A stretch of 64,000 nucleotides of DNA from Bradyrhizobium sp. 170 (GCF_023101085.1 NZ_CP064703.1:7936001-8000000), one strand, 5' to 3'. Numbered from the stretch's first letter, positions 19,289 to 27,096 are shown. Numbers and translations: made by a program. The notes: generated by a model not told the origin, from the sequence alone.

Positions 19289-19954
19289 TTATTCTAAACC
19301 GTGTTGAAGCGGCGGAGCGCTGCCATTGAGAAGCATCTCGCTAAGGGGGCGGCTCGCTCGGTGGGCATCGACCACGCTTAGCACCTCCATTCCTGGATAC
19401 TTGCATTGCCAGGCGCGCGCTGCATCGGGCGTGGCAAAGAAGCGGCCGGGGTTACAGAAAGCGGTGCGCACTGAGCTCATCTGTTCCGGCGTGACAATCG
19501 AGACGACCGCAGCGGACGGGTCGAGCGCGCTGACGCCGGCGGTCGGATCGACTGTGAGCCTGATGGGAACGCCTGTGGCCGCGCAGGGAGATTCGACACG
19601 GGCCGGACGGCCAATCACGGCGGGGAAGAACAGGGTGTCCAGCGCGCACCACGTATACAACTGCCTGCCGTCGATGTTGAACCTATGCTGAGTGGGACGC
19701 AGGGTGAGTGCCCAGCCAATAATGCGGCCTTGCTCGTCGTATTCGGTGTCATTCCAGCCAGCCACCGCGCGTTGCACGACATCGAAGGCTTGTCCTGCGG
19801 CAGCCGCGAGTTCGGTGATGGTGACAGGCTCTCCATGGGACAGGAGCCGCAGCAGTGCTCGGTAAAGCCCGGGCGTGGTGCGCGCGCTTGCGGCTTGACC
19901 GACGCTGGCGACCAACCGATCGGAGAGATTTGCAGATGCGGGATCGGTGCGCAT
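19289..19954 (-). CDS. merB: Alkylmercury (organomercurial) lyase MerB
   Basis: 221 aa from the ATG at 19954, preceded by AAGGAGC. Cleaves carbon-mercury bonds of organomercurials to release Hg(II). The catalytic residues are visible: Cys103 and Asp106 in LYTWCALDTLFFPAVIG, and Cys167 in TAFCNPGRFFATPDAARAW, matching the known Cys-Asp-Cys triad. The N-terminal winged-helix-like domain (ITELAAAAGQAFDVVQRAVA) is also present. Last gene of the minus-strand mer operon. Confidence 0.95.
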   Translation of the reverse strand: MRTDPASANLSDRLVASVGQAASARTTPGLYRALLRLLSHGEPVTITELAAAAGQAFDVVQRAVAGWNDTEYDEQGRIIGWALTLRPTQHRFNIDGRQLYTWCALDTLFFPAVIGRPARVESPCAATGVPIRLTVDPTAGVSALDPSAAVVSIVTPEQMSSVRTAFCNPGRFFATPDAARAWQCKYPGMEVLSVVDAHRASRPLSEMLLNGSAPPLQHGLE

Positions 19955-20035
19955 GGATGTGCTCCTTTTCGCAAATGAGACTGCTGGAGCGAGGCTGGCT
20001 GGTGTATCAGGACGGCTTCGTCCAGCGTGATTCAC

Positions 20036-20263
20036 TTACCCTCCGCAGCAACCAGCCGCGTCGGACCCGCCCGAGCGCTCCGCCTGGATGGGCGGGCACG
20101 GCACAGAGCCGTAGGAGCAGAACACGCAACAATCGCCTGCTTTCGGCCGCAGCCTCGCCCCACAGCCGGTGCATTCATAAAAGAACTGGCAGGCATCGGT
20201 CGGCATGGTCTCCGATTTCGCGGTAGCGCAGTCCGGGCAGGTGATGATGGATTCTAGGATCAT
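20036..20263 (-). CDS. GDCCVxC-motif protein of the mer operon
   Basis: 75 aa, cysteine-rich: CPDC near the N-terminus, CTGC at 31-34, the GDCCVFCSYGSVPCPP motif at 43-58, and a CysCys pair near the end. This matches the GDCCVxC family, some members of which carry selenocysteine; here ordinary Cys codons are used. Probably a soluble cytoplasmic metal- or thiol-handling protein; mercury binding is inferred from the operon. It lies between the oxidoreductase and merB. Confidence 0.8.
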   Translation of the reverse strand: MILESIITCPDCATAKSETMPTDACQFFYECTGCGARLRPKAGDCCVFCSYGSVPCPPIQAERSGGSDAAGCCGG

Positions 20264-20271
20264 GGGGTCTC

Positions 20272-21615
20272 CTATAGCATGTAGCCGATGTCCGAGGCTC
20301 CGGTAGGATAGCCGAAGATCGTCGATTTGAGATCATCGACGGTCAGATCGTGCCGGATCGCAAGGGCGAACAGATTGATGACTTCGTCGGCGTGTGGCCC
20401 GACGAGATGCGCGCCGAGAATGCGCCCGCTATCCTCATCGACGAGCGTCTTGTACCCGTAAACGGGCTCGGCAACGCGGCGGGCCGTGTACCAGTAGGGC
20501 ACCGGCGCGGACTTGATCCGCAACTTCGAGGTTTGCGCACGGGCGACGTTTTCGGAAAGTCCCACGGCGGCGACCGGGGGGAGCGTGAAGGCGACGCTAG
20601 GCACTCCACGATAGTCCGGCTTGTGGCGATTGCCTTCCAGTATATTGCCCGCGGCGACTTTGGCATCGTGGCTCGACACCGGCGTCAGTGGCGGGCCCTT
20701 TGCCGCAGCGTCTCCCGCCGCATAGACGATCGGGTTAGAGATGCTTTGCAGAAAGTCGTTCAGCTGAAGTCGTCCGCCTGCCACGGCAATGTTCGCCGCG
20801 GACAAATTGAGTTCAGCGATGTCGGGCACGCGCCCGGCAGCGTGAACTACGAGATCGGCACTCGCGACCGCTTCGCCCTGCGGCGTCTGCATATGGACGC
20901 GGTACTCATCGCCCGCGCGTTCGATCGCCGTCACGGTGGTTGCGGTTCGCACGTCCACGCCGATTTGGCCAAACTTTTCCATCAGCCAGCTCACCACCTC
21001 GGCGTCGAAGGTCGGCAGCATCCGCGTCGCGCGCTGCAGGATGGTGACCTTGGCGCCCGCACCGGCCGCGATATGGGAGAACTCGGCGGCGATATAACCG
21101 CCGCCGACCATGACAATACGGCCGGGCAAGCGTTCGAGGTCCATGAAGGCGTCGCTGGTCGTGACATGTCCAGAACCTGGCAATCCGAGGGGGACCGGCC
21201 GCGCACCGCTTGCAATCAACACTCTACGGCCCTGGAGAACGTGTTCATTGACCGCGACGCGATCGGGACCGGTGAAGTGGGCCAAGCCATGAAACGCATC
21301 GATGCCTTGCCTGGCGAAATCTTCCTCGCGCTTTCTTGGTACCGGATCAGTGAAGGTCCGTTTGAAAGCGATCAGGTCTTTCCATTCAATGTGCAGGTCC
21401 CCGGCCAGGCCGCGACTTCGCAGACGGCGCGCGAGATCGACGGCCTCGGCGCCGCTGACCAGCATCTTCTTGGGATCACAGCCGCGTAGCGCGCAGGTGC
21501 CACCGAAGGGGCGGTGGTCGATCACCGCCACCGAACGTCCCGCCTTGCGGACGCGACTCGCGGCGACCTGAGCCGCGGTTCCCGTGCCAATCACGATGAG
21601 ATCATACGTATCCAT
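20272..21615 (-). CDS. FAD-dependent disulfide oxidoreductase, MerA-like but lacking both MerA-specific ends
   Basis: 447 aa. Glutathione-reductase family: N-terminal FAD motif (LIVIGTGTAAQVAA), redox disulfide Cys41/Cys46 in GGTCALRGCDPKK, NAD(P) motif (IVMVGGGYIAAEFSHIAAGA), second FAD motif (VYAAGDAAAKGPPLTPV) and a dimerisation domain. It lacks the N-terminal heavy-metal domain and ends SDIGYML with no vicinal Cys pair, which MerA uses to take up Hg(II). The C-terminus reads FGYPTGASD where glutathione reductases have a His-Glu pair. It sits where merA belongs, so a mercuric-reductase role is plausible but not shown. Confidence 0.85.
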   Translation of the reverse strand: MDTYDLIVIGTGTAAQVAASRVRKAGRSVAVIDHRPFGGTCALRGCDPKKMLVSGAEAVDLARRLRSRGLAGDLHIEWKDLIAFKRTFTDPVPRKREEDFARQGIDAFHGLAHFTGPDRVAVNEHVLQGRRVLIASGARPVPLGLPGSGHVTTSDAFMDLERLPGRIVMVGGGYIAAEFSHIAAGAGAKVTILQRATRMLPTFDAEVVSWLMEKFGQIGVDVRTATTVTAIERAGDEYRVHMQTPQGEAVASADLVVHAAGRVPDIAELNLSAANIAVAGGRLQLNDFLQSISNPIVYAAGDAAAKGPPLTPVSSHDAKVAAGNILEGNRHKPDYRGVPSVAFTLPPVAAVGLSENVARAQTSKLRIKSAPVPYWYTARRVAEPVYGYKTLVDEDSGRILGAHLVGPHADEVINLFALAIRHDLTVDDLKSTIFGYPTGASDIGYML

Positions 21616-21679
21616 GCCTTACCTCCGCGCAGGCCTGCGCCGGTAGTCGTTACGTCGCGGGTCCGCTTGGACGCCGCGC

Positions 21680-21964
21680 CTAACCTTTGGGAACGGAGGG
21701 ATAGCCCGCGTTGCTCGTGGCGGCGGTCAGCGCATTCACGCCAGTCTTCACGTCGTCGAACGTTACGATTGCAGTCTTGTCCTTGTAGGACACGGCGACA
21801 TGGGTCACCCCCGGTACCGCTTCAAGGCTTGCTTTCACCGTGTGGGGACACGTCGCGCAGTACATGTTCTTCACCGCAAGTGTAACCGTCTGCTCGGCGG
21901 CCAACGCGGCAGAAGACCCAAACAGGCAAAATGTGAGTGCAGTGGACATCAGCAGTTTGTGCAT
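21680..21964 (-). CDS. merP: Periplasmic mercury-binding protein MerP
   Basis: 94 aa from MHKLLMSTALTFCLF: signal peptide cut near residue 23 (AALA), then one heavy-metal-associated domain with Cys36 and Cys39 in VKNMYCATCPHTVK. Hands Hg(II) to MerT in the inner membrane. Directly downstream of merT. Confidence 0.93.
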   Translation of the reverse strand: MHKLLMSTALTFCLFGSSAALAAEQTVTLAVKNMYCATCPHTVKASLEAVPGVTHVAVSYKDKTAIVTFDDVKTGVNALTAATSNAGYPSVPKG

Positions 21965-21978
21965 GGGGCACCTTCCAT

Positions 21979-22365
21979 TCATGAGTCGAGGAGTAGTGGC
22001 GCGACGAAATCGAAGCCGAGGGCAGCAACGACCAGGACTGTCGCCACAACGAGCACGGTCTTGACCAGACGAATCGGCAAAGGCCGGGCGCAGGCTTCGC
22101 CCTCGACGCAGGCACGTTTAGAGGCGCGGTGAACGAGCCAATAGCCGGTTCCGAGAAACGCCGTTGTCGCCGCGAGGAAATACGGTTGATAAGGTGCAAG
22201 CTGGGTGAGATTCCCGATCCAGGCGCCGCTGATCCCGAGACTGAACAGAAGCACCGGCAGAATGCAGCACGACGAGGCGGCGAGTGCGCCCAGCAGGCCG
22301 CCGGCAGCGATCAGCGTCGTCGCGCGCCCTGAATCACCGACGATATGGTCTTGCTTGATTGTCAT
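21979..22365 (-). CDS. merT: Mercury transport protein MerT
   Basis: 128 aa from the ATG at 22365. Three hydrophobic segments (~16-45, ~60-78, ~98-124). The first holds the Cys33-Cys34 pair (ASSCCILPVLLFSLGISGAW); the loop has Cys86 and Cys92, as in MerT. Imports Hg(II) for reduction. A longer upstream start is rejected because it would run through the MerR operator. The chosen ATG lies almost at the predicted transcription start. Confidence 0.93.
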   Translation of the reverse strand: MTIKQDHIVGDSGRATTLIAAGGLLGALAASSCCILPVLLFSLGISGAWIGNLTQLAPYQPYFLAATTAFLGTGYWLVHRASKRACVEGEACARPLPIRLVKTVLVVATVLVVAALGFDFVAPLLLDS

Positions 22366-22414
22366 GCCGATAAAGCTACATCCTGTAGCGACTACAGGAT
22401 CAAGGAGGTTTTCC
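22366..22414 (-). promoter_or_regulatory. merT promoter with MerR operator
   Basis: A perfect 9-3-9 dyad ATCCTGTAG-CGA-CTACAGGAT at 22380-22400 lies between TTGATC (-35, 22403-22398 on the minus strand) and TAGCTT (-10, 22378-22373). The spacer is 19 bp, the over-long spacing that MerR-family activators correct by untwisting DNA. The predicted start site falls at about 22366, next to the merT ATG. Confidence 0.85.
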
Positions 22415-22846
22415 ATGGCTGCGATCACGACTACGCGAGCGGATGGGCTGACGATCGGCAAGCTGTCACAGCTTACCGGCGTGAACATCGAGACCATTCG
22501 CTACTATGAAAAAATCAAGGTGCTCCCCGTCGCCTCGCGCGCTGAGAACGGGCGCCGCATCTACGGTCCGATGGAACGGCGCATCCTCGCGTTCGTGCGG
22601 CGCTCGCGCGAGTTGGGATTCTCGCTGGACGAAGTGCGCGCCTTGCTGCGGCTCGGCGGCCCTGAAAAAGCCTCTTGCCGCGAAGTCCGGGAGATTGCCG
22701 AACATCACCTCGACGACATCCGCGCCAAGATCAATGACCTCCGCAAGCTTGAACGCTTGCTGACAAGAACCGTCGCCCAATGCACCGGCACCGCGGCGCC
22801 GGAGTGCCCGGTATTGGATGTCCTCGATGTCCAGCGCTCCAAGTAG
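22415..22846 (+). CDS. merR: Mercury-responsive regulator MerR
   Basis: 143 aa, preceded by AAGGAGG. N-terminal MerR HTH (LTIGKLSQLTGVNIETIRYY EKI), a long dimerisation helix, and the three mercury-binding cysteines Cys88, Cys123 and Cys131 at the expected spacings (KASCREV; AQCTG; PECPV). Represses the divergent mer promoter and activates it when Hg(II) binds. It overlaps its own control region by only a short gap. Confidence 0.95.
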   Translation: MAAITTTRADGLTIGKLSQLTGVNIETIRYYEKIKVLPVASRAENGRRIYGPMERRILAFVRRSRELGFSLDEVRALLRLGGPEKASCREVREIAEHHLDDIRAKINDLRKLERLLTRTVAQCTGTAAPECPVLDVLDVQRSK

Positions 22847-23207
22847 ATGCGTGTGACAGACTTCCGAGTCTGTGAAGGTTTTCGGATGCCGGCCCCATGA
22901 CGGTGGCGCTGCGCACACGGGGCCGGCGTCCGCAAACCTCCAAGGGAGGAAACCGCGGGAGGGGCACGAGGGTGGCGCGGCGTGGGCTATGGGGATTTGA
23001 GTGCCGCGGATGATGTGAGTGATTGGAGTTGAGCCGGTTCAGCGAGTTGGCCGAGGGCGGAGCGGCTAACGAATGAGCGGCGGGTGGCGTTGAACGCTGT
23101 GAATTGGCGATCGATTTGCGACGACGGCCAGATATCTGAGCGCGCTCTGCCGTGGCCGATCGAGAGGCAGCGAGCGCGACGATCAGATTTGCGGGATTGT
23201 GACGCGG
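22847..23207. repeat. Non-coding end of the IS91-type element with two hairpins
   Basis: Contains ACAGACT-TCCG-AGTCTGT (22856-22873), a possible merR terminator although no T-run follows, and a larger inverted repeat GGATGCCGGCCCC / GGGGCCGGCGTCC (22884-22896 and 22919-22931, one mismatch). IS91-type elements carry a hairpin at the origin end beyond the 3' end of the transposase gene, which fits the second repeat. No convincing gene here. Confidence 0.5.
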
Positions 23208-24407
23208 TCATGAGGTGTCGACCCTGATTACGATCGTTGGACTTGTTGGCCGATACCGTGGCGTGGCACCGCGCTCGAAGACCTCGATGATGATCATGCG
23301 ACCGCCGCAGCATGGACAAGTCGACTTGCTGTGATCGACGGCGGCACCGGTGGGCTGGCCTTCAGGTTTTGAAACGGCGAGCAGCTCGCGCGCTTGGGCG
23401 ATGTTATCGGCGCGCGTGGCGCTGGCGAACAGGCCGTAGTGGCGGATGCGGTGGAAGCCTTGCGGCAGGACATGGATGAGGAATCTGCGGATGAACTCGC
23501 CGGTAGCAAGTGTCATGACCTTTTGGCGGTCGCGACGATCGGCGCGATAATCCTTCCATCGAAAGGTGACGCTGTGCTCGTCGACCGCGATCAGACGGCG
23601 GTTCGAGATGGCGACACGGTGGGTGTAGCGCGACAGGTAGGCCAGCACGGCCTGTGGCCCGCCGAACGGGCGCTTGGCATAGACCACCCATTCGGCTCGG
23701 CGTAGCGGTGCCAGATACGCCGCGAACGCCTGCGCGTTGGCGAGAGCCGCATGATCGGCGAAGAATGTCAGGTGGCCGGCTCTGTGGGCCGCGATCAGCC
23801 TCTCCAGGAACAACCGGCGGAACAGGCGCGAGAGCACGCGCACGGGCAGGAAGAAGCCGGGCCGGCACGCCACCCAGCGCTCGCCGTCGAGCGAGACGCC
23901 GCCGCCCGGCACGATCATGTGGACGTGCGGGTGATGGGTCATGGCCGAGCCCCAGGTATGGAGAACCGAGGTGATGCCGACGCGGGCGCCGAGGTGCTTG
24001 GGGTCGGCGGCGATCGTGGTCAGGGTCTCGGCCGAGGCCTTGAACAGCAGGTCATAGATGACGGCCTTGTTCTGGTAGGCGATATCGGCGATGGCCGCCG
24101 GCAGTGTGAACACGACATGATAGTACGGCACCGGCAGCAGATCGGCCTCGCGCGCCGCCAGCCACTCCTTTGCCGCCGCCCCCTGGCACTTCGGGCAATG
24201 CCGGTTGCGACAGGAGTTGTACGCGATGGTCGTATAGGCGCAGTCCTCGCAGCGCGCGACATGACCACCGAGCGCCGCCGTGCGGCAGTTCTCGATCGCC
24301 GACATCACCTTGAGTTGGCCGAGGCTGACATGGCCGGCATTGGCCCGGCGCCATGCCGGTCCGTGGCCGCGGAAAATGTCCGCGACCTCCAGCGATGGGC
24401 GCGGCAC
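23208..24407 (-). CDS. IS91-family transposase (zinc finger plus Y2/HUH domain)
   Basis: 399 aa. N-terminal zinc-binding region (CEDCAYTTIAYNSCRNRHCP KCQ) then the HUH nickase core HHPHVHMIVPGGG, and YLSRYTHRVAISNRRL with the catalytic Tyr. C-terminal CPCCGG. Transposes by rolling-circle replication from one end. The gene is the downstream partner of a tyrosine recombinase gene, an arrangement found in one subgroup of IS91 elements. Confidence 0.92.
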   Translation of the reverse strand: MPRPSLEVADIFRGHGPAWRRANAGHVSLGQLKVMSAIENCRTAALGGHVARCEDCAYTTIAYNSCRNRHCPKCQGAAAKEWLAAREADLLPVPYYHVVFTLPAAIADIAYQNKAVIYDLLFKASAETLTTIAADPKHLGARVGITSVLHTWGSAMTHHPHVHMIVPGGGVSLDGERWVACRPGFFLPVRVLSRLFRRLFLERLIAAHRAGHLTFFADHAALANAQAFAAYLAPLRRAEWVVYAKRPFGGPQAVLAYLSRYTHRVAISNRRLIAVDEHSVTFRWKDYRADRRDRQKVMTLATGEFIRRFLIHVLPQGFHRIRHYGLFASATRADNIAQARELLAVSKPEGQPTGAAVDHSKSTCPCCGGRMIIIEVFERGATPRYRPTSPTIVIRVDTS

Positions 24408-24418
24408 GCGCGCCGCGC

Positions 24419-25294
24419 TTAAGCGGGCGGCTCGGCCCTCTCGACCCTGCGGGCGATATGCTCCAGCGGGCTCATCACCTGGCGAATCGTCTTGGTGGCG
24501 ACGCGCGTATAGAGCGCCGTGCTATCGAGCTTGGCGTGTCCGAGCAGCACCTGGATCACTCTGATATCGATGTTCTGTTCGAGCAGGTGGGTGGCGAAGC
24601 TGTGTCGCAAGGTGTGCAGTGAGACGCGCTTGTCGATCTCGGCCTGTTGGGCTGCAGCATGACAGACGCGATTGAGCTGGCGCGTCGTCATCGGCTGCAC
24701 ACGATCGCGCCCTGGAAACAGCCAGCCCTGCGGTCGCGCCGTCTTCCACCAGGCACGCAGCAGTTCGAGGAGATGCGGAGACAGCATCACGTAGCGGTCT
24801 TTGCGGCCTTTGCCTTGCTCGACGCGAATGACCATGCGTTTGCTATCGATGTCGCCGATCTTGAGCGAGATCACCTCCGCGGCGCGCAGGCCCGCCCCGT
24901 AGGCCACGCTCAGCGCGGCCTTGTACTTGAGCCCCGGCGCGGCATCGAGCAGCCGCGCCACCTCCTCGGGACTGAGAACCACCGGCAGCTTGCGCGGCTC
25001 GTGGAGGAACGTCGTGTGCTCGATGATGTCGGAGCGCCTGAGCGTGATCTTGAAGAAGAACCGCAACGCGGCCACGGTGTGATTGAGAATGGGGATGTGC
25101 GCGCCGTTCGCTGCCAGGTGCAACTGAAAGCGTCGGACGTCCTCGAAGCTCGCCGTGTCAGGCGATCGGCCAAGGAAAGCAGCAAAATCCTTGATGGTGC
25201 GGATATAGCCTTGTTGGGTCTTTGGCGCTAACTTGCGGATCGTCATGTCTTCGATCATGCGCCGCCGCAGCGGGCTCATGGCCTCGTCGGTCAT
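24419..25294 (-). CDS. Tyrosine recombinase associated with the IS91 element
   Basis: 291 aa. N-terminal SAM-like domain (TQQGYIRTIKDFAAFLGRSP), catalytic domain with Arg in GAGLRAAEVISLKIGD, HTLRHSFATHLLE (His..Arg), GHAKLDSTALYTRV (His, nucleophile Tyr). All core residues are present. It is 11 bases upstream of the transposase on the same strand, so probably cotranscribed. Could resolve transposition intermediates; its role in these elements is not well defined. Confidence 0.9.
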   Translation of the reverse strand: MTDEAMSPLRRRMIEDMTIRKLAPKTQQGYIRTIKDFAAFLGRSPDTASFEDVRRFQLHLAANGAHIPILNHTVAALRFFFKITLRRSDIIEHTTFLHEPRKLPVVLSPEEVARLLDAAPGLKYKAALSVAYGAGLRAAEVISLKIGDIDSKRMVIRVEQGKGRKDRYVMLSPHLLELLRAWWKTARPQGWLFPGRDRVQPMTTRQLNRVCHAAAQQAEIDKRVSLHTLRHSFATHLLEQNIDIRVIQVLLGHAKLDSTALYTRVATKTIRQVMSPLEHIARRVERAEPPA

Positions 25295-25303
25295 CGGGAT
25301 GCT

Positions 25304-25346
25304 CCTGTCTTGAGTGAAGGTTGTGAACCCCTCATCTCAAGACAGG
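25304..25346. repeat. Inverted repeat at the upstream end of the IS91-type element
   Basis: CCTGTCTTGAG (25304-25314) and CTCAAGACAGG (25336-25346) form an 11-bp perfect stem with a 21-base loop containing GAAC, a tetranucleotide associated with IS91 target sites. It may mark the termination end of the element or control the recombinase gene. Confidence 0.5.
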
Positions 25347-25513
25347 ACGTCCCGCCGCGCTATCGTATTGGCTGTGCCGCCAGCCGCGCCGCCTTACCGC
25401 GCGAGCGGTTTAGTCCTCTGGCACTTTTCGGACATGGAGCGATGTCCGACTTGAGTCCGTTGTGCGCACCAAAGCGGACTCTGCCGATTACTACAGATTT
25501 ATGGGTTCATGCC

Positions 25514-26473
25514 TTAGTACGGGAAGATCACCTCCACCTCGTCGTCGGTTTGAATGCCGAGGTCTTCCATCAGGCCGGGGCTGATGTCGGCAACGCGGCC
25601 CGTGTTTTGGTTCGGTCCCCAGTCGGCCGGGAAGGCTTTCATCTCGATGCCGGTGCTGGGCGCGCGGACCAGTGCCACCTGCTGCAACATCATCAGCTTC
25701 GGCGTTTTGTTGTAGTCCCATCGGCAGGCGACGTAGTGGATGTGGGGATTGAGCCGACGCGCCAGCCCGGTTGTCCCTTCAGGTTGGTACGGTAGGAACA
25801 ATTCCGGCTTCTCATCGACCTTGCTGATGAAGGCCAGCCCTTCGCTCGCCGACACGCCCTTGTCGTCTGGGCCGCCGAAATAGGAAACCTTGCCGACGAC
25901 ATGGAGCGCTGCATCCGGCTGCGGCGGCGACGGTGTTATCTCGCCTTCCTCAACGCCGCCGAGCACATCCGCAATGGCATCGCAGATCGCTTCGAAATTC
26001 CCATCGTAGAGATAGGCATCCGCCTCGCTGTCCACGAAGCAGACCTCGATCAGGATCGACGGCATCGCGGTGTTGTTCAGGAAGAACAAATCCGTTCGCT
26101 TCTTCGCACCGCGATTGATGAAGCCGCCGGCGGCGGCGATGGCGCTGGATACCTGGGCGGCGAGGCCGCTTTGCGTCACGTACAGCACCTCGGTGCCCAT
26201 CGGCTTCGAGACCTGCTCGTAAGCATTGAAATGCACCGACACGTCGAGATCGCGCTGCTTGGAATTGTGGAAGTCCACTATCCGGTTCAGGTTCTCGTTC
26301 TGGCTTCTGCTGACATCATCGTGGTACGTCGTGACTTCGACGGCTCGATTGCGCAGCTCGGTGGCGACCCGCTCGACCACCCTGCGCGCTTCATCGACTT
26401 CATCAAGGATGCCGCTGGCACCGCGCACGTGCTTGCCGTGACCGGACGACATGACGACCCGCTTGTAGCTCAT
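25514..26473 (-). CDS. Endolysin: N-acetylmuramoyl-L-alanine amidase with C-terminal barrel domain
   Basis: 319 aa. Residues 1-175 form an Amidase_3 domain: zinc ligands in MSSGHGKHVRG, the acidic ILDEVDEAR helix, SVHFNAYE, and ILIEVCFVDSEADA with the catalytic Glu. After a Pro-rich linker (~178-190) comes a ~130-residue domain (YFGGPDDKGVSASEGLAFIS ... RVADISPGLMEDLGIQTDDEVEV) resembling a double-psi beta barrel. No signal peptide, so a holin is expected to release it. Last gene of the lysis cassette. Confidence 0.85.
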   Translation of the reverse strand: MSYKRVVMSSGHGKHVRGASGILDEVDEARRVVERVATELRNRAVEVTTYHDDVSRSQNENLNRIVDFHNSKQRDLDVSVHFNAYEQVSKPMGTEVLYVTQSGLAAQVSSAIAAAGGFINRGAKKRTDLFFLNNTAMPSILIEVCFVDSEADAYLYDGNFEAICDAIADVLGGVEEGEITPSPPQPDAALHVVGKVSYFGGPDDKGVSASEGLAFISKVDEKPELFLPYQPEGTTGLARRLNPHIHYVACRWDYNKTPKLMMLQQVALVRAPSTGIEMKAFPADWGPNQNTGRVADISPGLMEDLGIQTDDEVEVIFPY

Positions 26474-26799
26474 AGGCCAAACCTTTCTGCTGTCCGAACC
26501 AGCTCCACAACGTTGCGCATGGCCAGCTTGGTCATTATCCGCGAGCGATGGACCTTGACGGTTTTTTCGACGACGCCGAGATCATGGGCGATTTGCTTGT
26601 TCATCCGACCCTTGATGACATGGCCCAACACTTCGCGCTCGCGCGGCGTCAGCGTGATCATCCTGCGTTGGAAGTCAGACGGCGGACTGCAGACAGCTGT
26701 GGGCCTGAGCAGCTGATCGATGACAGACTGTGCTTCGCTGATCGCCATAGCGACTCTGGCCAGCGCGCTGCTGACCTTCGCCAGATCAGCCTCGGTCAT
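26470..26799 (-). CDS. LuxR-type HTH protein within the lysis cassette
   Basis: 109 aa from MTEADLAKVSSA. The second half is a LuxR/FixJ-type DNA-binding domain (LTPREREVLGHVIKGRMNKQ, then IAHDLGVVEKTVKVHRSRIM); the first half is a short helical part with no receiver domain. It overlaps both the upstream membrane-protein gene and the endolysin start as ATGA. A DNA-binding protein co-translated with lysis genes could time late expression, an inference. Confidence 0.8.
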   Translation of the reverse strand: MTEADLAKVSSALARVAMAISEAQSVIDQLLRPTAVCSPPSDFQRRMITLTPREREVLGHVIKGRMNKQIAHDLGVVEKTVKVHRSRIMTKLAMRNVVELVRTAERFGL

Positions 26800-27047
26800 T
26801 TTGGTGCGATGGATTCGCGCGTTGAGCCTGCAGGCGGCGGCACCACGCAATTGCGAGCCAGATCGGCCAGCAATTCATCGCGCCGGATCGCCGCAGCGCT
26901 GTTGATTTCGCCGACCCGGTGCAGCACGTAACCAACAGAGCCGAGAAACAGCACGTTGATGATGACCAGTGCCAGCGCCAGCGGCTGGTGCTTCAGGCCG
27001 TCGATGATGCCGGTTGCGACCTTGCCGCCTTCCTCGATCGCGCCCAT
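26796..27047 (-). CDS. Single-span membrane protein, candidate holin
   Basis: 83 aa: MGAIEEGGKVATGIIDGLKH, then a hydrophobic segment (about residues 22-44, LALALVIINVLFLGSVGYVL) and a charged C-terminal part with one Cys. Immediately upstream of the endolysin operon partner, coupled by ATGA. Holin is the likely role from position and topology; a spanin-like role is the alternative. Confidence 0.65.
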   Translation of the reverse strand: MGAIEEGGKVATGIIDGLKHQPLALALVIINVLFLGSVGYVLHRVGEINSAAAIRRDELLADLARNCVVPPPAGSTRESIAPK

Positions 27048-27055
27048 GGGAAACT

Positions 27056-27096
27056 CTCAAAAATAAACCGGCCATCGAGGGGAACGAAGGCCGGTT
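27056..27096 (-). terminator. Intrinsic terminator just upstream of the lysis cassette
   Basis: On the minus strand AACCGGCC, a 15-base loop, GGCCGGTT, then TATTTTTG: an eight-pair stem followed by a T-rich tract. It lies between the 27171-27779 gene and the membrane-protein start at 27047, leaving only some nine bases for anything else. Confidence 0.65.

Larger units (their letters stand above)
19199..25480. mobile_element. Mercury-resistance / IS91 accessory island inside the prophage (approximate limits)
   Basis: The mer operon and an IS91-type element interrupt an otherwise phage-like gene order, between a truncated recombinase and the endolysin gene. A 12-bp sequence CAAGTCGGACAT occurs at 19262-19273 and inverted at 25442-25453, near both borders. 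The exact ends and any target duplication could not be fixed from this sequence alone. Confidence 0.5.

Noticed and set aside
20350..21489. 379-codon plus-strand frame over the FAD oxidoreductase
   Set aside because: Antisense to a gene with complete nucleotide-binding motifs in a coherent operon.
22987..23319. 110-codon frame beyond the IS91 transposase 3' end
   Set aside because: Basic, Ser/Arg-rich, overlaps the transposase end; likely the non-coding origin end of the element.
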